A stretch of DNA of 64,000 bases from an uncultured Jannaschia sp. (GTDB lineage: Bacteria; Pseudomonadota; Alphaproteobacteria; Rhodobacterales; Rhodobacteraceae): contig CANLTZ010000004.1 of the NCBI GenBank assembly GCA_947494145.1, positions 1 through 64,000 of the forward strand, written 5' to 3'. The position numbers and the translations under genes are program-made. The notes under the pieces are model-generated. The model ran no database searches, was not told the origin of the DNA, and saw nothing but the letters and a program-made list of their open reading frames with translations. Positions 26,021-34,497 of the stretch are shown here, one piece after another; position 1 is the stretch's first letter, and each line of letters begins with the position of its first letter.

Positions 26021-26423
26021 ACCATCGCGCCGCCGGGCGGCGCGGGGGGCCGCCCTGATCGAAATGCTGGTGGCCGTGGCCATCGTCGTCCTGGTGGGCT
26101 CGGTCGCGGTGATCGGCTTCGGAGGCGGCGACCGCGCGCGCTTGGGGGCCGAAGCCGCCGAGGTGGCGCGCGTTTTGTCCGAAGGCCGTATGCGCGCTTT
26201 GGAAACGGGACGCGCCCAGCCCATCGTGTTGGCAGAGGGGGCGTTGACCGTTGGCCCCGTCGTCCACGCAATCGACCCCGGCATTGCGGTGACGCCAGAG
26301 GAAGCCGCCTTCGCCATCTCTCCCACCGGCGCGTCGCCAGGGTTGGAACTTGTGCTGGCACGGGCCGATTTCGAGACCACGGTCACGCTGGATTGGCTGA
26401 CGGGCCGGGTGGACATCCGATGA
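26001..26423 (+). CDS. gspH: minor pseudopilin GspH
   Basis: Predicted 140-aa pseudopilin with leader RRRAARG then AALIEMLVAVAIVVLVG; the +1 residue is Ala instead of the usual Phe, while Glu5 is kept. Three near ATGs exist (25998, 26001, 26007). 26001 is preferred because GAAGG at 25991-25995 lies 5 nt upstream. It overlaps gspG. Confidence 0.8.
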   Translation: MRMLSVRPSRRRAARGAALIEMLVAVAIVVLVGSVAVIGFGGGDRARLGAEAAEVARVLSEGRMRALETGRAQPIVLAEGALTVGPVVHAIDPGIAVTPEEAAFAISPTGASPGLELVLARADFETTVTLDWLTGRVDIR

Positions 26424-26818
26424 CCCGCCGGAGCCATGCGCGCGGCTTCACGCTGCTGGAAACCTTGGTGGCGCTGGCCATCGCGGCCATGGTGCTGAGT
26501 GGGTTCTACAACGGCATCGCGACGGGGTCTGTGCTGACGGCGCGAAGCGACGTGCAAGCGGGGCGCATGGTGTTGGCGGCCCAGGTCTTGGACCGGGTGG
26601 GACCGGATTTGCCGTTGCGGGCTGGCTTTACCGAACGGGGCCGCGATGAGCGGCTCAATTGGGAACTGGTCGTATCGGCACTGCCGCCCCCGGACTTGCG
26701 CGGGCGCGTGTCGCCGGATGCGGGGTTGCTTTTTCTGGCCGTCACCGTGACCGAGCCAGGACAAGATGACGATCCGGTGGTGCTACGCGCAATCCGCTAT
26801 ACGGAAACGCCGCTGTGA
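26420..26818 (+). CDS. gspI: minor pseudopilin GspI
   Basis: Predicted 132-aa pseudopilin: leader TRRSHARG, mature FTLLETLVALAIAAMVLSG. The mid-length and the region AAQVLDRVG followed by NWELVVSALP fit GspI, which nucleates the tip complex with GspJ and GspK. ATGA overlap with gspH. Confidence 0.82.
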   Translation: MTRRSHARGFTLLETLVALAIAAMVLSGFYNGIATGSVLTARSDVQAGRMVLAAQVLDRVGPDLPLRAGFTERGRDERLNWELVVSALPPPDLRGRVSPDAGLLFLAVTVTEPGQDDDPVVLRAIRYTETPL

Positions 26819-27480
26819 TCCGGCGCAGGCTGTCCGCCCGACGGGGCGCGCGCGGGATTGCGCTGGCCGAGGCGTTGGTGGCGCTGGCCATCGCCTCAAT
26901 GACGCTGCTTTTGCTGACGACGGCGGGTTGGGGCCTGCGCCATGCCGATGAACGGCGCACAGCCGCAGAGGCGACCGATGCCGCCGACTGGCTGGCGGCG
27001 CGACGCATCCTGCATGGTTGGGCCGGGGGATTGACGGCGGCACGGGATGAAAGCGCAGGCATGCGTATCTTGGGAACGGCCAGCACCGCGCGGATGATTC
27101 TGTCATCGGTCGCGGCGGGGCTGCCGCAGGAAGCCGTGGCCGAGTTGCGCATCGAAGAAGCAGATGGGCACTTCAGCCTGGTCGCGCTGCGCTACCCAAG
27201 TGACCGCGACGTGCGCACGGCTTCGGGCGGAGCACGGGAAACGCGGTTGATCGAAACCGACATGCCCATGCGCCTGACCTATCTTCTGCCATCCCGCGAA
27301 GGCGGGCGGGCGCCCATCTGGCGCTATGAAAGCCACCCAGAGACGATGCCGCTGGCCATCGCGCTGGAAGTCGGGAACGCCCGCCGGATCGTGGCGCCGG
27401 TCTTCCCAGACCGCAGCGCGGCCTGCGTCGCGGCGGTCGGCATCGGCGGGTTGGAGGAGCCGCGATGCGCGCTGCGTTGA
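26815..27480 (+). CDS. gspJ: minor pseudopilin GspJ
   Basis: Predicted 221-aa pseudopilin: leader RRGARG, mature IALAEALVALAIASMTLLLL with Glu5. Size and position between gspI and gspK support GspJ. The GTG start at 26815 overlaps the gspI stop. The C-terminal domain is poorly conserved and not diagnostic alone. Confidence 0.78.
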   Translation: MIRRRLSARRGARGIALAEALVALAIASMTLLLLTTAGWGLRHADERRTAAEATDAADWLAARRILHGWAGGLTAARDESAGMRILGTASTARMILSSVAAGLPQEAVAELRIEEADGHFSLVALRYPSDRDVRTASGGARETRLIETDMPMRLTYLLPSREGGRAPIWRYESHPETMPLAIALEVGNARRIVAPVFPDRSAACVAAVGIGGLEEPRCALR

Positions 27481-28343
27481 CCCGCCGCCACCCCGGGGCG
27501 CGGGGCTATGTGATGATTGCAGTGCTCTGGCTCGGCGTCGCGCTTCTGACGGCCCTGGCCGCATTCCTTTCGACGGCGCGGCAGGACGCCCTGGAAGCAC
27601 GCGCCGAGATCGCGGCCATGCGGGCCGATATGCTGGCGCGTTCGGGGCTGAACTTGGCCATCGCCGAACTCGGTCGCACAATCGCAGGGACGGAAAACGG
27701 CACGATGGCCGCCAGCGCGGCCTGGCCGCGGGATGGGGAGCCGGTGGCGATCGACATGGCCGAAGGCCGTGTCGAGATCCGCATCGAGGATGAGGCGGGC
27801 AAGGTCGACCTGATCCGTGCCCCAGCGCGACTTTTGAGCCCTGTTCTGGTGGCACTCGGGTCGTCGTCGGGGGTCGATGCCTTCGCGGCGGCCAATCTGG
27901 CGCAGGGCTTTGCGGGGCTCAATCCGATGGAAGGGGGACGGCCCATCGATCTGCGCACTTTGCTGCGGGCGCAGGGTTTCGATGACAGGGCCGTCGCCTT
28001 GGCCGGGCGCCATCTGACCATGATGAACGGCACCGCGAAGGTGAACCCCAAGACGGCGTCACCGCTGGTACTTGGCGCAGTCCCGGGGCTGGGCCCGAGC
28101 GATGTGCAGGCGCTGATGGCGCTGCGCGGCACAGACCGGCCCTTGCCGCAGCTTGGCACGGCGACCATCTCGCTATCGGCCCGGTATGGCCCGGTCTACA
28201 CGATCCACGTCCGCGCGGACTTGGTGGGCGGCGGCACAGCGCGTATCTCGGCCATCGTGGGTGCGCGCGGCCTGTCTTTCCGGGGCGGTCGGATGCGTTT
28301 CGAAGTGTTGTCCTTCGAGCGGGGGCAGGGCGATGTGGGCTGA
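27465..28343 (+). CDS. gspK: pseudopilus tip protein GspK
   Basis: Predicted 292-aa GspK: leader RHPGARG, mature YVMIAVLWLGVALLTALAAF without Glu5, which is normal for GspK. The long globular domain contains DEAGKVDLI and a saposin-like HhH segment (LVLGAVPGLGPSDVQALMALRG). It caps the pseudopilus. It overlaps gspJ by 16 nt. Confidence 0.88.
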   Translation: MRAALTRRHPGARGYVMIAVLWLGVALLTALAAFLSTARQDALEARAEIAAMRADMLARSGLNLAIAELGRTIAGTENGTMAASAAWPRDGEPVAIDMAEGRVEIRIEDEAGKVDLIRAPARLLSPVLVALGSSSGVDAFAAANLAQGFAGLNPMEGGRPIDLRTLLRAQGFDDRAVALAGRHLTMMNGTAKVNPKTASPLVLGAVPGLGPSDVQALMALRGTDRPLPQLGTATISLSARYGPVYTIHVRADLVGGGTARISAIVGARGLSFRGGRMRFEVLSFERGQGDVG

Positions 28344-28983
28344 CCTTCTGGCATTTGTTGCCTTGGCCGTCGCGGTCTGGGCCCCTCTGGTGACGCCCGC
28401 CCGAATCGCGGTGCGCGCGGTCTTGCGCCATGTGATGGGGCCCGGCGCGCGGCATTGGGCACGGTCGGTCCAGATGGGGTTGAGTCTGGGGGGCGCGGGG
28501 GCCGTCATCCTCTGCTGGCTGACCTTGGGCGGAATGGCAGCGTTGGCTGCTGCGGTGGCGCTTCTGCTGGGGTTTTTATTGGTGATGGATCTGGCCTGGC
28601 GCTGGCTGCCCCATGAATGGACGGGCGCATTGGCCGCGCTTGGCCTTCTTTCCGCCACATTCGAGGGTCGATTTTCAGACGCCGTCGGGGGCGCAATTTT
28701 GGGCGCCGGGCTGCTTTTGGCGCTGCGCTGGTGGTGGCTGCGTCGCCGCGGGATTGAGGCTTTGGGCCTGGGCGACGTCTATTTGGCAGCAGGTATTGGG
28801 CTGTTTGCAGGCGTGCTCACTATATCTTGGGTTCTTCTTGGCGCCGCCCTGACGGGCCTCATCGGGGAAGGTCTGCGCCGTCTGCGTGCCAGAGAACCGG
28901 AGACGTCCCGATTTGGCATAGCATTTGGGGCACATCTTTGCGCCATCTCGGTCCTGCTTTCGCTAACCGGACTGGCGGGCTGA
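28333..28983 (+). CDS. gspO: prepilin peptidase, A24 family, short form
   Basis: Predicted 216-aa membrane aspartyl protease that would trim the GspG-K leaders. The two catalytic aspartates are D86 in VMDLAWRWLP and D148 in the GxGD motif GLGDVYL. The usual Lys after GxGD-x is Tyr here. The N-terminal N-methyltransferase region and its cysteines are missing, as in CpaA-like short peptidases, so pseudopilins may be cleaved but not methylated. It overlaps gspK by 11 nt. Confidence 0.82.
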   Translation: MWADLLAFVALAVAVWAPLVTPARIAVRAVLRHVMGPGARHWARSVQMGLSLGGAGAVILCWLTLGGMAALAAAVALLLGFLLVMDLAWRWLPHEWTGALAALGLLSATFEGRFSDAVGGAILGAGLLLALRWWWLRRRGIEALGLGDVYLAAGIGLFAGVLTISWVLLGAALTGLIGEGLRRLRAREPETSRFGIAFGAHLCAISVLLSLTGLAG

Positions 28984-29051
28984 ACCCGCCATGTTAACGT
29001 TCCGGTGAAGATCTGCGCCCCGGCTTTCCCGCCGGCGAGACAGCAGGCGAC

Positions 29052-31433
29052 ATGAGGCAGGCGATGCGACCCATTCTCTTTGGCTTGGCTTTGGCCATGG
29101 CCGTTTCTGCGTGCGACCCCCAAGCCACGCGTGAAGAAAACACCGGCAGCCGGCTGGAAGCTTGGCGCGCCCAGCTTCTGTTGGGCGGCGGCGACGGTGA
29201 ACAATTTGAGCGCAGCCAGGGCCGCGTCGTCGGCAGTCAGACCGTTCAGGCAGGATCGGGCACCATCTTCCCCGGTCGCCAACCGTTGGTGCGCGACGGC
29301 GATTTTGCGGAAGCAAGGGGCCCCAACACGGTGTCGCTGAACTTGGTGGACGTGACCATCGAGGAAGCGGCGGATGCCATTCTGGGTCAACTTCTGGGCA
29401 TCAACTATGTGCTGGACCCGCAGGTGCAGGGCACGATCAACATCCGTTCCAGCCAGCCGGTCAGCCGCGAAACCGCGGTCGAGGTCTTCGAGATCGGGCT
29501 GCGCCAGAACGGCGCCGTGTTGCTGCGCCGGGGCGAAACCTTCGCCATCGTGCCGCTGACGGCTGACCTGCGCACGGGGGCGTCGACCGGGCGGGATGTG
29601 CCGCTGGGTTATTCCATCCGCGTAGTGCCGCTGCGCAATATCGGCGCGCAGGAAATGGCCACCATCCTTCAACCTTTTGCGGGCGACGGCGTCGTAGGCA
29701 TCGACACGCAGCGCAATATCGTCGTGTTGGCGGGCACTTCGGCTGATCAGCGCGCGTGGGAGCAGACGATTCGCAGCTTCGACGTAGATTGGTTGGCCAA
29801 CCGGTCGGTGGGCATCTTCCCCGTGCGGGGAAAATCGGCCCAAAGCATCATCCAAGGGTTGGAGCTGATCGTGGAGACCGAGGAGGGTGCCGACCCTCTC
29901 GTGGCATTCGAAGTGATCCCCGAAGTGAATTCGATCCTCGCTGTGGCCAAGACGCCGCGCGCGCTTGAAAACGTGGCCGTCTGGATCCAGCGCCTGACGC
30001 GCGAGACAGCCAATGACCGCGACGTCTATTCCTATGACATGCGCTTCGCCCGGGCGAGCGATGTGGCGCCCCTGCTGGCCAATGTGCTCGATATCTCGGT
30101 GGACGTGGCCGAGACCCCCGACGTGATGTCCGCAGAAGCCGCCCTGGAGGAGCTTGCGACGGCCGCAGGCCCAGCGGATGGCGCAAAGATCGTAGCCAAT
30201 GAAGCGACGAATACGTTGCTGATCCGCGCGTCCCGCAATGACTACCAGCGTATTCTGGGCCTTCTGCACCGTCTGGACGTGCCGCCCCGGCAGGTTTTGG
30301 TTGAAGCGACCATCGTGGAAGTGACCTTGAACGACGAATTGCGTTTCGGTACGCAGTTCCTGTTCGACGGCAGTGAAAGCTTCCAGCTGACCCGGGGGCT
30401 GGACCCAAGTTCGGTTGCGCCCAACTTGCCTGGCTTCAACGCGGTCTTCGACGTGTCGGGCGAAGTGATCATCAGCGCGCTGGAAGACCTGACCGAAATC
30501 AACGTGGTGTCGTCGCCCAACCTGATGATCATCAACAACGAATCCGCGCGTCTGGTCGTCGGCGACCAGGTGCCGATTTCGGTGCAAACAGCGCAGGACA
30601 CGGTGGAAAACCCCGATGTCTTCGTGTCCACTGTCGAGTTCCGCGAAACCGGCGTGATCTTTGAGGTGACGCCGCGGATCAACTCCTCCGGGTCGGTCAT
30701 TCTGGATATCAACCAGGAAGTCAGCACCATCGGCGCCACGGACGCGTCCACCGGCAACCCGGTGATCTCGCAGCGGTCGATCTCAAGCTCCATCGCGGTA
30801 GATAGCGGTGAGACGGTGGCCCTGGGCGGCCTGTTCGAGACGCGTGGCACGCGCGGCAGCGCGGGTATTCCGGTGCTGCACCGTGCGCCCATTATCGGCG
30901 GGCTGTTCGGCACGAAGACTAGAACCGATGACCGGACGGAACTGCTGGTGCTGATCACCCCCCGGATCGTGAACGACCGGATGGATGCCCGCCGCGTCAC
31001 GCGCACCCTGCGCGAACGGGTCGAAAGCATCCGCCTGGATGACGCGAGCCTGACGCGCGCCAGCATCCCCACGCTGAATGGCCCTTCGGTCAGCACGGCA
31101 CGCAGCGCGCCAGCCGCGCCCAGCACGCGCGCGGATGTCGCCGTCGCCACGCCCGTCGCCGCGCCCGCCGTGACTGCGACGCCGATCCCACAACCAACGT
31201 CCGAAGGACGGGGCTACATCGTCCATCTGGGGGCGTTCAGCACCGAGGAAGCGGCGCGCAAACGTTGGAGCAATCTGATCGCGACCCACACCGCACAGGT
31301 CTCGGGGCTCAATCCAAGCTTCAAGCCGGTGCGCGATCTAACGGGCGTATCCGTCGGCCCGGTGCCCGAAGCACGGGCATCGGCCATCTGTAGCGCGGTG
31401 CGGGACGGGTGTTCCTACATCGCAGCCCGGTAG
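29052..31433 (+). CDS. gspD: type II secretin GspD, predicted lipoprotein with C-terminal SPOR domain
   Basis: Predicted 793-aa secretin. The signal ends in a lipobox, LAMAVSAC with Cys21. An N0 domain begins near 95 (VSLNLVDVTIEEAADAILG), N1-N3 repeats follow, and the secretin core lies at about 415-650 (VLVEATIVEV, VPISVQTAQDTVENP, ELLVLITPRIV). A Pro/Ala linker then leads to a SPOR domain at about 718-793 (YIVHLGAFSTEEAARKRW). No GspS pilotin gene is near; a lipidated secretin can pilot itself, as known for HxcQ. SPOR domains bind denuded septal peptidoglycan, so the channel may be placed at the division site. ATG at 29064 is an alternative start. Confidence 0.9.
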   Translation: MRQAMRPILFGLALAMAVSACDPQATREENTGSRLEAWRAQLLLGGGDGEQFERSQGRVVGSQTVQAGSGTIFPGRQPLVRDGDFAEARGPNTVSLNLVDVTIEEAADAILGQLLGINYVLDPQVQGTINIRSSQPVSRETAVEVFEIGLRQNGAVLLRRGETFAIVPLTADLRTGASTGRDVPLGYSIRVVPLRNIGAQEMATILQPFAGDGVVGIDTQRNIVVLAGTSADQRAWEQTIRSFDVDWLANRSVGIFPVRGKSAQSIIQGLELIVETEEGADPLVAFEVIPEVNSILAVAKTPRALENVAVWIQRLTRETANDRDVYSYDMRFARASDVAPLLANVLDISVDVAETPDVMSAEAALEELATAAGPADGAKIVANEATNTLLIRASRNDYQRILGLLHRLDVPPRQVLVEATIVEVTLNDELRFGTQFLFDGSESFQLTRGLDPSSVAPNLPGFNAVFDVSGEVIISALEDLTEINVVSSPNLMIINNESARLVVGDQVPISVQTAQDTVENPDVFVSTVEFRETGVIFEVTPRINSSGSVILDINQEVSTIGATDASTGNPVISQRSISSSIAVDSGETVALGGLFETRGTRGSAGIPVLHRAPIIGGLFGTKTRTDDRTELLVLITPRIVNDRMDARRVTRTLRERVESIRLDDASLTRASIPTLNGPSVSTARSAPAAPSTRADVAVATPVAAPAVTATPIPQPTSEGRGYIVHLGAFSTEEAARKRWSNLIATHTAQVSGLNPSFKPVRDLTGVSVGPVPEARASAICSAVRDGCSYIAAR

Positions 31434-31622
31434 GTGGGGTCCGCGCGCCCGCCCCCTAGGATGTCTCGTTTCGGTGGCGGTGAGTCTCCGAATGTTGCTC
31501 GTGGGGCGCATCACACACACTTGCCGCAATAAGCGTCTTTTTGCCGAAATGGCATTTCCTGAACGCAGCACTTGGGCTATATCATTGCGGCATATGCAAC
31601 GTCAGAGTGCAGGCAGGCAAAG

Positions 31623-32132
31623 ATGTATCGTTTCACGCGGCGTGGGGCCCTGGCCCTGGGTGCATGCGCGGCAGCAACCTTGGCAGGATGTGCGCGCCCG
31701 AAGTTCATAGGCTATGATGGCCCGCCTGTGACGCGGGTCGTGGTACAGAAGGCCAATCGCCGGATGTACCTTCTCAACGAGAAAGACATTCTACAGGGCT
31801 ACCGCATCCAGCTTGGCTTCACAGCCGCGGGGCCCAAGCAATTCGAAGGTGACGGCAAAACGCCCGAGGGGCGGTATCACATCGACCGCCGCAACCCGAA
31901 TTCGTCGTTCTTTTTGTCAATCGGCATCGACTATCCCAATGCGCAGGACCGCGCCTTTGCAGCCGCCATGGGCAAAAGCCCAGGCGGCGACATCTTCATC
32001 CACGGCTGGGGCGACCTGCGACGCGGTCGCAGCGAAGATTGGACGGCAGGCTGCATCGCTGTGAAGAACAAAGAAATGGTCGATGTCTACGCCATGGTCG
32101 GAACCGGCACGCCGGTGGATATATTTCCGTAG
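31623..32132 (+). CDS. L,D-transpeptidase (YkuD), lipoprotein
   Basis: Predicted 169-aa exported enzyme. The signal combines TRRGALALG with a lipobox LAGC at residues 20-23. The YkuD catalytic block is IFIHGWGDLRRGRSEDWTAGCI, with His and nucleophilic Cys in HG-x-AGC form. L,D-transpeptidases form 3-3 peptidoglycan cross-links or attach proteins to the wall. It stands alone, 190 nt after gspD; the gap shows no clear feature beyond a possible weak GC hairpin after gspD. Confidence 0.85.
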   Translation: MYRFTRRGALALGACAAATLAGCARPKFIGYDGPPVTRVVVQKANRRMYLLNEKDILQGYRIQLGFTAAGPKQFEGDGKTPEGRYHIDRRNPNSSFFLSIGIDYPNAQDRAFAAAMGKSPGGDIFIHGWGDLRRGRSEDWTAGCIAVKNKEMVDVYAMVGTGTPVDIFP

Positions 32133-32215
32133 GGCCAGACGATGTGATCGTCCTGGCTATTTCGCCCGGTGCGCACTTTAGCCTGATGGACGCCCCGAAT
32201 GGCTGACAACCTGCG

Positions 32216-32725
32216 TTAGGTCCCGACGTTCAGCGTGTACCAAATCTTGCCATTGGACTCCTGAAAGAACCCAAAACCCATGCGCCGACCATCGGGATCC
32301 AGCAGCACACGGCGCGGCCCGGGCTCCTGCAACCATGCGGCGATGGTTTCCAACTCGGTCTCGAACGTCTCTGAAATCGCCTCGCCGAGCAGGCGGCCAT
32401 CGAAGCCGACGCGGTTGGCGCGGTCGATGGGCGACGACCCGTCCGAGCCGAAATGCCAGGGCCGGTTTTGCAGCGACATGTCCCGCGAATGCGTTTCAGC
32501 CGCCGCAGACAGCGCCGCGTCCAGTTCCAGCGGCACGACATCCGCGCCTTCGCGCAGGGCGTTCACTGCGTCCAGCGCGCGGAACGGAATGCGCCGGGCC
32601 TCGGCGTTGGAAATCCGGTAGAGACGCGGCAGCGGCTGCCCATCCGGTCCCAGTGTGGGCGGCGGCGGGGCACAGGCGGCCAGGGCCGATCCGGCCATCA
32701 GTGTCAGAGCGGTGCGACGGTTCAT
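32216..32725 (-). CDS. CAP/SCP-domain lipoprotein
   Basis: Predicted 169-aa exported CAP-superfamily protein. A Tat-like start MNRRTALTLM and lipobox ALAAC precede the CAP fold: LDAALSAAAETHSRDM, WHFGSDGSS, LGEAISETF and a C-terminal strand MGFGFFQESNGKIWYTLN. Bacterial CAP proteins are small secreted proteins of mostly unknown activity. It lies between two L,D-transpeptidase genes on the opposite strand, so cell-wall context is likely. Confidence 0.78.
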   Translation of the reverse strand: MNRRTALTLMAGSALAACAPPPPTLGPDGQPLPRLYRISNAEARRIPFRALDAVNALREGADVVPLELDAALSAAAETHSRDMSLQNRPWHFGSDGSSPIDRANRVGFDGRLLGEAISETFETELETIAAWLQEPGPRRVLLDPDGRRMGFGFFQESNGKIWYTLNVGT

Positions 32726-32930
32726 ATCCGTTTCCCAGCAAGTCGTTGATCCTTGGTTGGCCGCAGATATCTCGGAGCAATGGGCCAGGTAAATGTCCGT
32801 GATGCCTCAATCCCAGAGAAACTTTGCCGAGTGTGGCGAGTTTGATTGCGAGATCGATAGATTTGCGACTAGCCCTGACAAACCACTGCCAACCCGGATA
32901 CAATCGGGCAAACGACAGGAGAGCCGACCC

Positions 32931-33518
32931 ATGCGCCGTATCGACCGCCGCGCCTTTCTGACAACAGGCACCGCCGCCGTATCCGCATTGGCAGCGCCAG
33001 CCATCGCACAATCCCTGCCCGACGAAGTGGAAGAACGTGCCGGTCTGTCGCAGGTGACGCGGCGCAACACGTCGAGTTTCCGCGCCCTCGATTGGGAACC
33101 CTATTTCTCCAACCTCCGCAAGGGCGCCATCCTCGTCGATATCGAAAGCCGTGCCCTCCACATGTGGGAGGAATCGGGCCAATACCACCTTTACCCATCA
33201 TCAGTTCCCATGTCCGAAGAGCTGACGCGCCGCGGGCGGACCCGTGTCGTCCAAAAGGTCGTCGGCCCCACCTGGCGCCCGACGCCCAACATGCTGCGCC
33301 GCAATCCCGACTGGCCGGCAGTGGTCGGACCGGGCCCGGACAATCCACTCGGGACCCACGCGCTCTATCTCAGTTGGACGTACTACCGCATCCACGGCAC
33401 CCACGATACGCGCAAGATCGGGCGGCGGTCATCATCGGGCTGCATCGGGCTCTACAATGAACATATCGAGCAAGTTTTCGATATGTCCCAGGTCGGAACG
33501 CAGGTGTTGCTAATTTGA
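32931..33518 (+). CDS. L,D-transpeptidase (YkuD), Tat-exported
   Basis: Predicted 195-aa periplasmic enzyme with Tat signal RRIDRRAFLTTGTAAVSALA and cleavage after AIAQ. Catalytic block: YYRIHGTHDTRKIGRRSSSG then CIGL, the HGT...SSGC form of YkuD enzymes. Paralogous in function to the gene at 31623, but not closely similar in sequence. A start at 32931 fits the signal peptide; upstream in-frame codons do not. Confidence 0.88.
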   Translation: MRRIDRRAFLTTGTAAVSALAAPAIAQSLPDEVEERAGLSQVTRRNTSSFRALDWEPYFSNLRKGAILVDIESRALHMWEESGQYHLYPSSVPMSEELTRRGRTRVVQKVVGPTWRPTPNMLRRNPDWPAVVGPGPDNPLGTHALYLSWTYYRIHGTHDTRKIGRRSSSGCIGLYNEHIEQVFDMSQVGTQVLLI

Positions 33519-33669
33519 CGAGGTGTCGGATTAAGCCCGTTCCGTCCACGTCACCGGTGATTGCAAACCCCTAACTTAGCTGCTTAAGGAGTCGCACGAG
33601 GTACAGTCTTGGGTGCCATATGGTGTGGCAACTGTCGCCTCACCGATGGCGTATCTTGGAGGATATCAA

Positions 33670-33852
33670 ATGAAAAAACTTGCTCTCGCCGCCGTATTGT
33701 CGGCCGCCGCCACCACCGCTTTCGCCGGTAACATCGAGCCCGCTCCGTTGGAGCCGGTCGTGATCGTTGAAGACACCACGTCTTCGGCCGGTGGCATCAT
33801 TGTTCCGCTGATCGCTGCGATCATCATCGCTGCTGCCATCGCCGCCGACTGA
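33670..33852 (+). CDS. small exported protein, unknown function
   Basis: Predicted 60-aa protein with a GGAGG ribosome site. Signal peptide MKKLALAAVLSAAATTAFA is followed by a short acidic Pro-rich segment and a C-terminal hydrophobic helix (GGIIVPLIAAIIIAAAIAAD). Similar short proteins are common in Rhodobacteraceae; no function is known to me. The 150 nt upstream (33519-33669) shows nothing recognisable. Confidence 0.75.
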   Translation: MKKLALAAVLSAAATTAFAGNIEPAPLEPVVIVEDTTSSAGGIIVPLIAAIIIAAAIAAD

Positions 33853-33897
33853 TTCAGTCGACGCTTGGCAGGGACCTGCGGGGCCCTGGCATTTGTA

Positions 33898-33927
33898 GAA
33901 AGGGCGTCCCTGGGGGCGCTCTTTCTC
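33898..33927 (+). terminator. hairpin terminator
   Basis: AGAAAGGGCG (33898-33907) pairs with CGCTCTTTCT (33918-33927) with one mismatch; the 3' arm ends in a T-rich run. Lies 45 nt after the small exported protein gene and before the convergent Lrp gene. Confidence 0.65.
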
Positions 33928-33941
33928 GTTTCAGGTTCTTT

Positions 33942-34418
33942 TCATCGCGCGATCGGCGCAGGCAAGGGGATCGCCAACCCCGCCTTGCGTGTGGCCAGCA
34001 CCGTCGAGGTATGGAAACGCCGCACATTCGGATCGGCATGGAACAGTCTTTCCGTCAGCGCCTGAAAGGCCGCCATATCGGGGCTGGTGCAAATCAGGCA
34101 AAAGTCAGCTTCTCCAGTAACATAGTAGCATTGCTGCACCTGTGCCTCACCCTGAGCGCGCCGCGCGAAGGCGTCGAGCAAAGGGGTCTGCTCCCGCTCC
34201 AACTCCACCGTGACGATAAAGGTAAGGGGCGACCCCAGAAGCGCGCCATCAAGCACCGCCACGCTTCCCTTTATTGCACCGCCCTCTCGCAAGCGCCGAA
34301 TACGCCGCTGGGCCGTGGCGGTCGATACGCCTGCGATTTCGGCCAGAGCTTCCAGCCGCTGGGCCGCGTCGCGCTGCAACGCGGCAAGCAAGGCGATGTC
34401 GGTGGCGTCGAACGTCAT
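33942..34418 (-). CDS. Lrp/AsnC-family regulator
   Basis: Predicted 158-aa regulator: N-terminal winged HTH (DIALLAALQRDAAQRLEALAEIAGVSTATAQRRIRRL shows recognition helix TATAQRRIRRL) and C-terminal RAM ligand domain (YYVTGEADFCLIC). The start MTFDATD at 34418 matches the family. It is divergent from the PLP-lyase/amidohydrolase operon across 79 nt and is the probable local regulator, as is usual for Lrp-type genes beside amino-acid catabolic operons. Confidence 0.88.
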   Translation of the reverse strand: MTFDATDIALLAALQRDAAQRLEALAEIAGVSTATAQRRIRRLREGGAIKGSVAVLDGALLGSPLTFIVTVELEREQTPLLDAFARRAQGEAQVQQCYYVTGEADFCLICTSPDMAAFQALTERLFHADPNVRRFHTSTVLATRKAGLAIPLPAPIAR

Positions 34419-34429
34419 GACCTCCACAT

Positions 34430-34440
34430 GCAAAATTTTC
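34430..34440. promoter_or_regulatory. candidate Lrp operator
   Basis: GCAAAATTTTC is a near-perfect A/T-centred palindrome 12 nt upstream of the Lrp gene in the 79-nt divergent gap. Lrp-family sites are A/T-centred. Assignment by position only. Confidence 0.35.
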
Positions 34441-34497
34441 TCACCCCCGAGCCATAACGCGCAGGACCTTTGCAAGCCACCCCGCTAGCAAAGGACC

